Shown here in pieces: positions 35,954 to 47,275 of a DNA stretch of 64,000 nt. Under the pieces are notes generated by a model, which was not told where the DNA came from, ran no database searches, and saw only the letters and a list, made by a program, of their open reading frames with translations. The stretch's first letter is position 1; every line of letters starts with the position of its first letter. A program made the position numbers and the translations under genes. The stretch comes from Gnetum montanum (Eukaryota; Streptophyta; Gnetopsida; Gnetales; Gnetaceae), in contig MNCI01019108.1 in the NCBI GenBank assembly GCA_015680685.1, positions 959,272 through 1,023,271 of the forward strand. The letters run 5' to 3'.

Positions 35954-36803
35954 TGATGAGTGACAAGGTACTCCTATGCCCAACCATACAAATACGAGCA
36001 TCTACGTGTGATCCGATCGAACTCCAAGGATTAAGTGTTTATGCACTTACATAGAACAAGGATGGATTAGTCAATCATTGTCTTCCCAAGCTTACTTGTA
36101 AGGTAGGATTATATGATTAAGTAAACTTGAGGTATATGATTTTTATGCTTTTTATGTTTTATGTTCCTGGTGCTTAAAGGGAGGAAATGAAATAATTTAA
36201 TAACTAATGTGATTTAACTAGTTAACTATTCTCTAACTAGTCCTAACACCAGCATCCGTTCTCACTTGTTGGACACATCCTGAACTAGTGTAACACTACT
36301 GGGATTACCAAACTTTAGTCATTACTAGGTTACCAAGTATTCCACGTATGTTCAAAGTGGTCGTACTGAGTGTACTAATTCGTTGGTAATTAATGATTCA
36401 ATAAAAATAACATTAACTAACTAATGAGAGTAGCAAATAATAGTAAATAATATTTAAATGAAACAATTAAGCTATTTTGAATGTTGCAAGGTTGATCACA
36501 AAGTTCATCTTTATTTTTGGTCACAAGGTGTGCTCAGGTACACAATGCTTAAATAAAGATCCATTCACTTTATGACTCCTACTGTGGGCACTAAGAAATA
36601 ATTCTAAATCTAGAAAGGGAAAATTGCAATAGTTTAGCTAAGGGACTAAGAAAACTCACTCCCAAACCAAGTGCCCCAGTCTCTTATTTATAGACAATGA
36701 GACAGGTTCCGACATCGGGTGTCCAATATCACTTAGCAGGCTTTGATATCGCAGATCCGATATTACGGATCCAATATCGCAGTCTCGATATCACGACTCA
36801 TCA
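35954..36803 (-). repeat. Element C 5' LTR (850 bp)
   Basis: Pairs with 26844-27679. TATA box TATAAATA at 36692-36685. U3 modules GATATCGCAGATCC, GATATTACGGATCC, AATATCGCAGTCTC and GATATCACGACTCA are tandem at ~14-bp spacing (36746-36800). Confidence 0.9.
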
Positions 36804-36875
36804 ATTCACAAAGTCAAAAATGAGAAGATGAAAAGCATAATTTAAAAACCATGTTGGATTACTTTCTTATTCAAT
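36804..36875. other. Target duplication ATTCA and short host stretch between C and D
   Basis: 36804-36808 is the right copy of the ATTCA duplication. The next ~67 bp continues the sequence seen left of 26839 and does not match the LTR of D. Confidence 0.6.
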
Positions 36876-37644
36876 TATATGTCTTTTGGTACATTGGTCT
36901 CTAGGAAATGAACTTGCCCTAATAGTCATTCGTTGTCTTCCCAATTATGCTTGTGATACGAAAAGGTATGATTAAGTGTAATCAAGGCATATGATTTGTA
37001 TTATTTTTATGTTTTATGTTTTGTGTGCTTAAAAAAAAGGATGGAAGGAATGAAGTAAGTTAATTGCTAATTTAATCTAACTAACTACACCTAACTAATC
37101 CTAAGATAAGAATCCATTCCCATTTTTTGTACACATCCTGAACACATTTAGCATTACTGGGTTACCAAACATTAAACATTACTAGGATTACCAAGTGCTA
37201 AGCGTATGCTCAAGGTGGTCATACTTATGTGCTTAATTAATCACTACTTAATCTAGCTTAGTTTAGCCTAATTAATTGATTAATTACTTAAAGTATTAAA
37301 GGAAATCACATAAAACATTAAATGCATAAATAATTAATTAATATATTTCCAAGTGCTACAAAGTTTATCAAAAGACTAATCTTCATTGTTGTTCACACTT
37401 CTGCGCTTAGGTACATCATTGCTTGAATAAAGATCCTTACACTTTCTAACTCTTATTGTGGACACTTAAAAAATATTCTAACTCTCAAATGAAAAAATTG
37501 CAAGAGCTCCACTACAACTATGACAAAAATTACCATAAACCCAACAAGTGAGCGTGTATTTATAGACTTTATTGTGGAGCTGTGTTAATGGGGCAACACC
37601 ATGTTGATGGGAGCTTGCTGATGTGACACTTTGACACTTCATCA
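36876..37644 (-). repeat. Element D 3' LTR, outer end missing
   Basis: From ~36877 (TATGTCTTTTGGTACATTGG) to ...CACTTCATCA at 37644 this aligns with 62535-63352. The terminal ~80 bp at the outer end is absent. TATA box TATAAATA at 37564-37557. The polypurine tract TTTTTGGGGGTA follows on the inside (37645-37656). Confidence 0.8.
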
Positions 37645-37906
37645 TACCCCCAAAAATGAATAAAAATTTATCCTTGAGTTCCTTTAAAAAATTGGAAAGG
37701 TATGGGATTATTGACTAACACTTGACACCACTAACTGACACAATAAAATTGACTGCTGAAGTGTACAGATCAACATCATTACAAAATTTGTGGTGTTCAT
37801 AACAAAAAATTGAACACCATGACATGACTACTCAAATTGGATGGCACATCCTTTGATGGCATCAATATGGTTGAGAAGATCAAATAGTCTTAGGAGGTGA
37901 AGGTCC

Positions 37907-38223
37907 TTAAGACTCCAAAGGACCTTTGCTAGCTTCAAGCACACGTGTTGGTTGAGGAGGTTGTGACTATTCTACTAATGCTGCTACCTTTGGCGGAAGG
38001 TGAAAGGCATCTAGTAATGCCTTCATCTTCTCCTCCTTGCTTTGGGGATCATTCATAATCCACATGGAATTGCTAATGTGGGCTAGAATGGGGATATCCC
38101 ATGAACAAGGCATTAATGGGAATAGCTCCTTGACATTGACAAACCAGGTAATGAATTATTTGTGTTCAACATCAAACGCCCTAACTGCATTTTACAGCTT
38201 CTCATAGTTATTCTTTCTTTTGG
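37907..38223 (-). pseudogene. Element D third ORF, C-terminal piece
   Basis: Aligns with the C-terminus of the A and B third ORFs: the words for KLYPCSW-type, HISNSMWIMNDPQSKEEKMK and ALLDAFHLPPKVAAL are recognisable on the minus strand. A likely stop TAA lies at 37909-37907. It continues at 51520 beyond element B. Confidence 0.65.
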
Positions 38224-38228
38224 CCAGG
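38224..38228. other. Target-site duplication CCAGG, left of element B
   Basis: CCAGG here and CTAGG at 51515-51519 flank B. They differ by one C-to-T transition. Removing B and one copy restores the third ORF of D across the junction. Confidence 0.8.
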
Positions 38229-39131
38229 TGATGAAGTGCTCATCAATCGATGCGTCGACTGGGCCACATATATGAGGCCCCATATACACGGCCGCATTGA
38301 TGTAGCCCCGTCGATGCATCTGTCCATGCATCTACACGGCCTCGTTTACGCAACGTTTTTTCTAGCGTCTAAATAAGTGTGCTCCCGCCACACTTAGGCA
38401 TCTTTTTGGTAGTTGTAGCGAAGCTCTTGTAATTTGTTTCTGCAAGAGTTAGAATATTTTCCAAATGCCCGCAGCAGGTGTCAGAAATGTGTTCGACTCT
38501 TTATTCGAGCACTAATGTACCTGAGCCCATTGGTGTAATCGACAATAAAGAAGAGCTTTTCAAGCATTCCTTGTAGCAATTGGATTTAGTCATTTGAGCA
38601 TTTAATAGTTTAATATTTCTATGCTTTAATAATTCCTTAAGTTTTCATTGTTAACACGTCAATCGTCATTGCCCTTTTATATCTTGTAAAAACCATAAGT
38701 ACGACCATCTCGAATGTAAACCCAACACTTGGCAACCCAGTGATGCTTAATGTTCGGTAACCCAGTAGTGGTTAGGGGATGCTCAAGAGGTGCATGGAAG
38801 ATGGGATTAGATGCTCATGCTAGGAAGAGTTAAGAGATAGATTAGGATAATTATAGATTATGCAATATTCCATTCCTCACATTTCATTTCAAGAATTAGC
38901 CTTTAGAAGATAAAGAGAAAAGCCATAAAAATCATTGGCCTCAATCTCACTTAACCATCGCATTAGAACACCACAAGTGAGGTTGAGAAGACAACGATCA
39001 TTCTAACACAAGGTTTTGCTTGTTAGGGTTTGGTGTATGCAAAGTGCTTACAGTCTACAGAATTTGACTAAGTCGCATGTGAATGCCCATGATTCACATG
39101 GTTGGGCGTAGGGGTACCTCGCCACTCATCA
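38229..39131 (+). repeat. Element B 5' LTR (903 bp)
   Basis: Starts TGATGAAGTGCTCATCA, itself a small palindrome, and ends GCCACTCATCA. The TATA box has changed to TCTAAATA (38368-38375), while the 3' LTR keeps TATAAATA. GTATAC-like U3 modules (CCACATATATGAGGCC, CATATACACGGCC) lie at ~38258-38290. Confidence 0.9.
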
Positions 39132-39132
39132 T

Positions 39133-39150
39133 TGGCACTATTACCAGGGA
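39133..39150 (+). promoter_or_regulatory. Element B primer-binding site (tRNA-Asp-like)
   Basis: TGGCACTATTACCAGGGA matches the tRNA-Asp(GTC)-type site TGGCGCCGTTGCCGGGGA at 13 of 18 positions. All five differences are transitions in the direction of cytosine deamination. Confidence 0.75.
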
Positions 39151-39295
39151 CTGTTAGTCTTACATGTGCCATCTAACCTTAGCAAAATTATCATTCACAT
39201 TGTTGGAACAGACCCAGGATAGTAAAATCTATGCACGCTAGGCGACCTAAGTAAAAAGTAGGGTACGCAAATTAGTGGATTATCTAACATTCAAA

Positions 39296-41878
39296 ATGTC
39301 TTTTTCTCATAGGCGAGATGGATCCAACCCACCAATGCCACAAGAATGTTGGGTGGTATACACACATCCAGATGAATATGTCCCCGACTTCAACTTCATC
39401 CTACATTAGGATGAGCATTTGTGCTAGCGAGACATGGAGGGAAACATCATATTACTGCCTAACTGATCGGCTCTTGGAATGTTGTTTCACAATCTTACCA
39501 GACTAGGCATTTAGGACTATGTTGTGGAGTACATCATGGAGAGCCATGACTATCTTGACTATTGTCCAACTAAGGCACAATGTGTATAAGACCAATAGCA
39601 GGCAGAATGATATGAACACATGAAGGGGAAACATTTTAGTAATCCCTTATTCTTACAAGGGCTGCAAGATGATGAGGAGCTTGTCTTTCATGATTCTTAT
39701 TCAGTTGAACTTCCTCTGAGGCATCAGATCATTCAGTCCATCATTTAAAATAAGCAACCAAGTGACCAGGATCCCCAGGAAGATGGGGGATCACGTAGGA
39801 GAGGTCATGACAAAAGTAAAGATGGGCATGAAGATCAAGGTCATCATCAAAGTAGAGGAGGAGATCGATACCAGGGTGGTGGTGATTCCTCTCCCTCTTC
39901 TCCATCCTCTTGCTCCACTCTACCTTCATCCAGTTCTGACTTTGATCGTAACTATGGTAGAAAGAAGTAGGGTGATGTTGGTCACAAGGGCTGAAGGGAA
40001 TAACGTGAGGGAGTGTGTGATCAATCACGTGAGTCTCACCACCAAGAAAGGAGAGGCAGCCAAAATTTTCATAGACATCATGGCCTTTAGTAGGACTATG
40101 ACTCAGATGAACCACTATTGGCTACTCGAAGTATGCTCAATATCGCCGAGGTAGTTCAAATACCCAGTAGGCACTTGAAAGATAGTTGGATCAAGTGCAT
40201 TGACATGAACAATATCCCCAGATTTGAAGGGGGATATAATTGTGATCGACAAACTCACTTGCAAGCGTTTCATGATGCTTGCACCCTGCAGAACATAGAT
40301 AATGATTGGAAAAAACTTAAGTTATTCCCTTGCACACTCATCAAAGAAGCAAAAAGTTGGTACTGGTCTTTGGAGCCGGAATCAATTAGGAGATTTAGTA
40401 TGATGCTGGAAATCTTCAATGACAAGTATCAAACCTACTCTAGAGTGGCTAACCTGAGACACCAAATCCGAGGGTGGAAGCAAGGTGGTCATGAACCCTT
40501 GGATGTAACCATGAGTAGATACTACTCATTGTTAAATTGATGCCTTGGTTATGGCTACTGTTAGTGGGCATAGCTTTGCCATATCATTGATGGGCTCCAC
40601 TTTGAAACCAGAAAGACCCTTGGCGTGTATGCCCAAGGACGACTATTAGAGCTAAGGGCCCATCAACTGTAGCACTTAATTGAGCAAGTGGCTAAAGAAG
40701 AGGGGGAACTTAGAAAGAAGGAAAGTGTAGAAGAGTATAATCGGGATCCCTCTATCAAAAAGAGGAAAGTCCGATTTTGTGAAGACAAGGAGGAATCACC
40801 ACTAGATACAGCGGTGAATCGTAAAACCTTGCACTTACAAAAATTTGCTTCTAAAATATCATCCAAGGTTGATAAGATGTGGGACTCTTTGGACGAAAAA
40901 TTTCAAAGTATTCTAAAAATCGTAGAGGAGTCCAAAGAGTAGAGTAATGATTGTGATCGGCGTAGGAGGAAGAAAGTTGAACATGCCTACCATAAGGGTA
41001 AGGGCAAAGTTGCTATAGTAGAACAGGTTGCTGACTCTAATACAGAAGGAGATGATGAATGTGACATATGCTAATATGAACATCCTAAGGGGTGTTTTCC
41101 TATAGTGTCACATTTACAAGAGTCTGGGGTGTATGCGTTGAATCCTCGCTTGGAAAATAGGAAAACACCCCGAAGGTTGCCTTACCCACAAGGCAATCCC
41201 AGGCAGTTCCACCAATAGTAAGGATATTATCCAACTGAAGCACCACCGCAACCTTACAAATATTTTTAGCAATGGCAGCACCCACAATCGTGGGGGATGC
41301 CACCTCCAAGACAGCAATACCCTTATCGGTAGCCAGATCCCTATGGGTACTATGTTCAGCAGCCAGTCTCCCTGCAGGACTCTTCTAGTCACGTGACTTT
41401 TCAAAATCATTACCACCCCCAAAAATAATTTTGAGTACAATCTCCATCACATAGGAGGGAGAACCCACATCTCTACTACCCTCCTTCACCTTTTCCTGTC
41501 GTCTCTACTCAACAACATCCCACTCAATTACCACCTACTCTACCTATGCAAGAGGAAATACCACCACAGCCATAACAATGTAACGCTATGAGGGATATCA
41601 ACTTACAATCAACTCCTCATCCAAGTGGACCAGAAGCAAAGCCATGGAAACATCCCTTTTTTCAGCCTAATAACCCAAACATACCCTCACATACACTTGT
41701 GGCTAATGCCTCTGAACCTCCAATCGTCTCCACTATTCCACCCTTCAAGAAGCCTTCAAACCAAATGCCCTCCAACATATACATGGTCATGTTCACACAT
41801 GCTGTGATAAACTAGATAAAGGCAAGTTATCTTCCTTAGAAATTGACTGATTCAAGAAACCCCCTCATCTATCTTTAA
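39296..41878 (+). pseudogene. Element B gag
   Basis: ATG 39296 opens MSFSHRRDGSNPPMPQECWV and VYTHPDEYVPDFNFILH, conserved with C and D. A charged region (GGSRRRGHDKSKDGHEDQ) follows. The gag core is DMNNIPRFEGGYNCDRQTHL, QAFHDACTLQNIDNDWKKLK, EAKSWYWSLEPESI (40200-40400). Then EEGELRKKESVEEYNRDPSI and a zinc knuckle at 41060-41097, CDIC.YEHPKGCF, with spacing C-x2-C-x3-H-x3-C and a stop inside it. A Pro/Gln/Tyr-rich linker leads to protease. The frame is unshifted but has many stops. Confidence 0.85.
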
Positions 41879-42300
41879 GTGGCAGGAAATGAGCCATGTA
41901 AAGCTCTTATGGATTTTGGGTCAAGAGTCAACTTGATTTCACATGACATGTACAAGACTTGGAACCTACCCCTTTTAAAGAAGAGCAACATTCAGCTCAA
42001 GTTGGCAGACCAATCCATTACTATTCCCTTAGGATTGGTGGAAGACATTGTGACCACCATTTGTGGGTGGTCCTATCCTGCGGACTTCCTTGTCATTCGT
42101 ATTGAGAATTTCAAGGGAAACCTTCCAGTCATAATGGGAAGAGCCTGGCTAAGCACAATGGATGTAAGATTAGGACTCTGAGATCTTTCCCTTGATATTT
42201 CAAATGAAAATCCTTTTGTAAAGATCAAGAAGAATCGTGTTCCATGCATCACATACAGCGACTCTGGGTGCAATTGTGTGCAGTAGCTGTGGTCTGCTAA
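41879..42300 (+). pseudogene. Element B aspartic protease
   Basis: CKALMDFGSRVNLISHDMYK carries the retropepsin D-x-G site (DFG instead of the D[LST]G found in C). Then KLADQSITIPLGLVEDIVTT, GWSYPADFLVI and LPVIMGRAWLSTM. Same frame as gag. Confidence 0.8.
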
Positions 42301-43560
42301 GTGGACATCTATTCAAGCATGCAGTTGGTGTACCAAGGAATCACAGGTTTAATAATGCCTATACATAGTAGCCACAAATCAAGAGGATACCCAGTGGCTG
42401 ACCACTAACCCTACTAGCAGCACCTTATGCATGGAACCATCTGAGAGGCTTGTACGCACCTATGTCGAGAGCATGGATGATTTGGAAGAGGTCCATCAAC
42501 AAGTATCCACTGTTGATGACCATGATGATTGGGGAAAGTTGCAAATCCCTAAAAGTTTTAAACAGGAGCCCTTGAAACTCAAATCCTTACCGGCCCACTT
42601 AGAATATGCATTTTTGCAGAATGGGAAACCGGTGATTATCAATGCCATCCTTTCTCCTAGGCAAAAGAAGAAGTTACTGAAGGTGGTGAACAAATGTGAT
42701 GCTACTTTTGCATGGTCATATCTTGAATTAATAGGGGTTGATCCCAGGGTTTGCCAACATCAGATTTATATTGACCCCTCCATGAAGCCATGATGACAAC
42801 CACAAAGGCGGTTGAACCCCAAATTGAAGTAGGTCGTCAAAGATGAAATCGAGCAGTTTCTAAAAGCGAGGTTCATCTACTCCTTTGCAGATAGCGAATG
42901 GGTTAGCCCATTCATTATTGTGCCAAAGAAGGGTGGCAAATGGAGGGTCTGTATAGATTTTCGATTGCTCAACATGGCTACCTTCAAGGATCACTTCCCG
43001 CTCCCATTTGTAAACCAAGTGTTGGATACCATTGCAGGGCATTATTATTATAGCTTTTTGGATGGTTAGAGTGGCTATAAAAAAATCCAAATTGCACCAG
43101 AAGACCAGGCCAAAACAACATTTACAAGTCCCTGAGGGACTTTTGCATACAAAAAGATGCCCTTTGGCCTATATAATGCACCTGCTACTTTTCAACACCT
43201 TGTCCTCAGCATCTTCCAATAGCAAATTGGTAATGGGGTAGAAGTCTTCATGGATGACTTCTCTACCTATGGAGCCACGTTTGAACAAGCCTTGGACCAC
43301 CTTGAGCAAGTTCTGAAAAGATGTGTGGAAACTAATCTACGGCTCAAGTGGCAAAAGAGCCACTTAATGGTCCAAGAGGGCACTATTCTAGGGCACCGTA
43401 TTTCACAAGTAGGGATTAGCGTAGATCCTGAAAAGATTAGGGTCATCCAAGGAATCACTAGTCAACCAAGCACCGTAAAAGATGTTTAGTCATTCCTTGG
43501 CCACTTGGTTACTATCGGTGCTTCATTGAAAATTTCTCAAAGATCACCAAGCCGTTGGTG
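42301..43560 (+). pseudogene. Element B reverse transcriptase
   Basis: Athila-type RT in the gag frame: YAFLQNGKPVIINAILSPRQ, FAWSYLELIGVDPRVCQHQI, DSEWVSPFIIVPKKGGKWRV, CIDFRLLNMATFKDHFPLPF, TFAYKKMPFGLYNAPATFQH. The catalytic FMDD is at 43247-43258 with DDFSTYGATFEQALDHLEQV after it. Stops include TAG at FLDG.SGY and TGA at TSP.GTFAY. The frame ends at TAG in VKDV.SFLGH. Confidence 0.88.
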
Positions 43561-44230
43561 GAACTCACAAAGAAAGATGCTCCATTTGTCTAGACTAGGG
43601 AATGTGAATCTGCATTCCAAACGCTTAAATAGAAACTTGTAGAAACTCCAATTCTATGGGCACCTAATTGATCCAAACCCTTCCACATCATGATGGATGC
43701 ATCCAACTATGTTGTGGGAGCCATGCTTACATAGTGGGATGACTAGAAACGCCCATACTATATTCATTGTGCAAGCCGTAGCATTGTGGGTGCTCAACTT
43801 AACTACATCACCACCGAAAAAGAGTTAATGGTGGTGGTGTTTACTTAAAAAATTCTAATACTATGTGCTCAGGTACAAGGTGTTTATGCATATCGACCAT
43901 AATGCCATCTTGTTCCTGATGAACAAACCAACAGTGAGCCCTCGTATCATATGGTAGCTAGTGATTCTTCAGGAATTTGACCTCACGATGGTAGACCAGA
44001 AGGGAATTGAGAATGTGGTTGCTGACCACTTGTCTCAGTTACAATGGGATGAGGCAGAAGAGGAGGAGCCACTCTCTGACCAATTTCCAGATGAACTTCT
44101 ATTTGCGGGAGTGATCAATAAGCAGGTGCCCAATGAATCACCTTGGTTCAGCTACATCCTCAATTATCTCACAACCCAGGAATTGCCCAAGGAGTGGGAC
44201 CATCGGTAGAAATAGTAATTTCTCCATAAG
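43561..44230 (+). pseudogene. Element B RNase H
   Basis: HIMMDASNYVVGAMLT (first Asp), YYIHCASRSIVGAQLNYITT, EKELMVVVF, then FLMNKPTVSPRII, MILQEFDLTMVDQKGIENVV and ADHLSQLQWDEAEEEEPLSD. Several tryptophan or glutamine codons are now stops. Confidence 0.85.
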
Positions 44231-45492
44231 CCCAAGTGCTTCATGGAAATCAATGGCCACCTTTATAAGGTGTGTGCAGATGGCCTGGTTCGATGGTGCA
44301 TCCCTAATGATGATACATTGTGCATCCTCCAAGATGCTCACAAGGGCCCATGTGAGGACCACTATGCTAGACAACGCACGATCATTAAGATCCTACTTGC
44401 AGGATATTACTAGCCTACACTCTTTAGGGATGCCCAATGGTTCTCCTGCTCTTGTGACTGATGTTAGAGAGATGATGGGATGACTGCATGCATGGAGGGA
44501 CCTCAATAGTGGATTCATCCACTGGAACCCTTCAACATTTGGGGCATCAACTTCATGGGTCCCATCACACCCATGACCAACAGGAAGGCGTACATCATCG
44601 TCACTGTTGATTACTGCACAAAGTGGGTGGAGGTGGTAGCCATCATTGACTGTTCCTCAAACATCACCACACGATTTATCCAAGGCAAATTGTAAATAGG
44701 TTTGGCATGCCACATGCGCTCATCTCAGACAATGGAATGCATTTCACGGGCATCACTTTTCGTAAACTCATGCAACACTTGGGGGTTGCCCATAAATTTA
44801 CAACACCTTATCACCCCAAAGCCAATGGGTAGGCTGAAGTCACCAATAGGGAGATTACCAAAATCCTCACTCGAACCATTAGTAAATATAGGAGGGACTA
44901 TAGCACCAAACTTAGTGATGCCCTCTGGGTCTATTACTCCACTTGGAAACTTTCTATAGGTTACTCTCCTTACGAGTTAGTGTATGGAAAGCTACTAAAA
45001 ATTTCAATCTAGGTAGAACTTCAGACACTATCTACAACCAATGACTTGGGCCTTGACCTGCCCCTAGCACAATGTGAATGACTTATCAACTTAAGTGTGC
45101 TAGATGAGAATCAATTAGTGGCCTTGTCAGCAAATGAGATACACAAGGCCTATAATAAGAAACATCATGATCTTAGGATTTGAAAGGTAACATTTCGATG
45201 TGAAGACAAGGTACTCTACTAGAACCCCACACACGTACCACAACATACCAAGTTTCAAACACTGTGGGAGGGATCCTATATTGTCTCCGAAACCTTTCCA
45301 TCCAGGGCCTTGCTTATACACAAACCTAAGGATCCCATAAGAACACAGTTGGTCAATAGGAAACAATTAAAACCTTTTCATGAGCTCCATCAAACCAGTG
45401 CTACTACCTTATCATCATAGGGATAGCCTCATTCCATTCTTCGGGTCTCCTCCTCCTAGCCTAGTTGTGGGGAAGATCGTTCTCCATGCTAA
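44231..45492 (+). pseudogene. Element B integrase
   Basis: HHCC-like region (DAHKGPCEDHYARQRTII), then FNIWGINFMGPITPMTNRKA near 44540-44590 with Asn at the first catalytic position; the second Asp in ISDNGMHFTG (~44725), Glu in VTNREITKIL (~44850). A frameshift occurs near 44685. The C-terminal part has HTKFQTLWEGSYIVSETFP. An early stop at 45418 precedes the likely ancestral end SPC-stop at 45490-45492, as judged from A. Confidence 0.82.
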
Positions 45493-45632
45493 TCCACTCC
45501 ACTAAGCTCTGCACTATTTTTGGAACTTTTTTGTTTTACACTTTTTTGTTTTCCAACATCATTCATATGTTTGCCAATTCTTACTCAATTTTTCTTTCTT
45601 TAATTACTTTTTTATTTCTTTTTTTTCTTATT

Positions 45633-45667
<35 letters not shown>

Positions 45668-47050
45668 AATTTCCAGTTGGTTACTAATAAATTATGTTAT
45701 TGTCATCAGACGTGTGGTGCGGTTGGTTTTCGTTGTGATGAATTGCATGAAATGGTGCACCTATTCTATCTAGCTCCTGTCCTCACATTGTTTCTCTTGG
45801 AATTTACATCTACTTTCGTCTCATAAAATCGACAATGAGTCCACGTCATTCACCCATTCATCCACTCCATGGTTTTTCTCCCTTTGGGAACATGCAAACC
45901 CCCTTCACTTAAAAACATTTTAATTAATGTGTGACCTGTGTAGTTCCCAGAATTAGGGATGACCCAATGGTTTGAATCGGGTGTGACTTCAAGGGAAATG
46001 CAACATTCATTGTACTTTTCTATTCCCTAGTTTGTGAAAGTGTCCTCACGGATTTCTTACCACTCCAAGTTCTTTTATACAAGGAAGATCCCTAGCAATT
46101 TGACCTTGCATGGTGTGGTCCTCATCACAAAAACACAAAAAAAAATGAGGATTCAAAGCACACCCCTTGGTCAAATGCATACAAACCAACATGGGTCTTT
46201 GCATGGTGTGGTTCCCACAAAATAAAAATAAAAATAAAATAATAACTATGTGGGAATTGAAAGCACACCCCTTAGACCGCCTCTCATAGGCCACAAGCAC
46301 TAGTTATGGGACTTGCTTCGTCCCCTCTAACTTTGTCACATTTCACTTCCTTCCTCTCATGGATGTTGGAGTGGTGGTTCTCTATGGGTGCATTCTTGTA
46401 CTCTTGGGGGTGGATGAGTCTTTGCATGTGGTTGTGATGTCACTGTATGTGGTTGGTTCTGGGTTTGAACTTGGAAAAGGTCCTGCCAGGTCACTTAACC
46501 ACAACTTCACATGGGGTTTCATGTGACTAATAATTGAAATTCCAATTTCCACTTCTCTCTCTTCATCCATTTCTCTCCATGACTCACCTCACTACCTATC
46601 TTATGTTTTGATGATTTGTCGTGATTTTCATGAACTCCTAATGCTTCGGTGGGTTCTCATAGATGCAAGTATTAACTTGTGTCACCATTCCTTAACTTTG
46701 GTGCCTAAGGACTCTGGTGTTGATGATATGCAAGGGCTACTAAGGCTACTGCCTGCTATGGGGAGGACCCACTTGCATATCCCTAGTTCTGTTTGTTAAT
46801 CTCCCATCCTCTTAATATTGTTGGTTGCTTATTTTTGTGCTACCCATTGCTCGAATTCTTCTCTGTAGAGTTCTTTCTCATAACATTCTCCTTCCTTTAA
46901 CTCTTTTTCTCACCCCACTTACCTTCCTCTTTCTCTTAGCCAAGTCCCCGGTCTCTCACACTCTTCAACCGTCCCAATTTGGCATTTTAAATTAATTTTT
47001 TGGGCTTTTTATTGTCTGGTCAATGTTGGTCAATGCATACAACACCCTTG
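45493..47050 (+). other. Element B post-pol spacer with two hairpins
   Basis: Non-coding. TTTTTTGTTTTACAC words (45525-45560) and a (TG)n tract at ~45636-45664 follow the integrase. Hairpin 1: GGTGTG 46112-46117 / CACACC 46159-46164 with TCCTCAT 46119-46125 / ATGAGGA 46145-46151. Hairpin 2: GGTGTG 46205-46210 / CACACC 46264-46269 with TTCCCACA 46212-46219 / TGTGGGAA 46249-46256. Each unit begins TTGCATGGTGTGG and ends CACCCCTT. Confidence 0.75.
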
Positions 47051-47126
47051 CATCGACTAGGCCCTGTATACGTAGCCCCCTGCGTATACGTGACCCTATC
47101 GACATAGCAATAAAACTCTATATATA
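47051..47126 (+). promoter_or_regulatory. Internal U3-like promoter of element B third ORF
   Basis: GCATCGACTAGGCCCTGTAT then ACGTAGCCCCCTGCGTATAC has two GTATAC cores (47066-47071, 47084-47089). It resembles the LTR U3 of A (GCATCGACTGGGCCACGTAT, then GGGGCCGCATATACATAGCC). A TATA box TATATATA follows at 47119-47126. Promoter activity is inferred from this layout. Confidence 0.6.
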
Positions 47127-47275
47127 CCCTCGTTGCACTCCAAATTTTTGGCCACTTTGCACACAACTTGGGGGGAGATTTTTCATTTTTTCTGCTTCAC
47201 TTCTTCTTCCCAAGCACCTACATTTTCTATCGCGTGTCCGAATCAACCTATCCTTTCCCTCTTTTGCAACCGAAG

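Larger units (their letters stand above)
26844..36803 (-). mobile_element. Element C: complete Athila-type element lacking the third ORF, 9,960 bp
   Basis: Bounded by two LTRs and a perfect 5-bp target duplication. Order on the minus strand: 5' LTR (35954-36803), primer-binding site, gag, protease, RT, RNase H, integrase (stop at 29598), spacer with one hairpin, leader-intron relic, polypurine tract, 3' LTR (26844-27679). It is ~3.3 kb shorter than B, almost entirely because the ~2.85-kb third ORF is missing. Coding frames are broken by stops and at least one frameshift between protease and RT. Confidence 0.9.

Noticed and set aside
40663-40866. Minus-strand frame in B gag
   Set aside because: Antisense shadow of the Glu/Lys-rich gag segment.
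45636-45664. (TG)n tract as a possible Z-DNA or regulatory element
   Set aside because: A short microsatellite in the spacer, absent from A, C and D at this place; nothing suggests a function.
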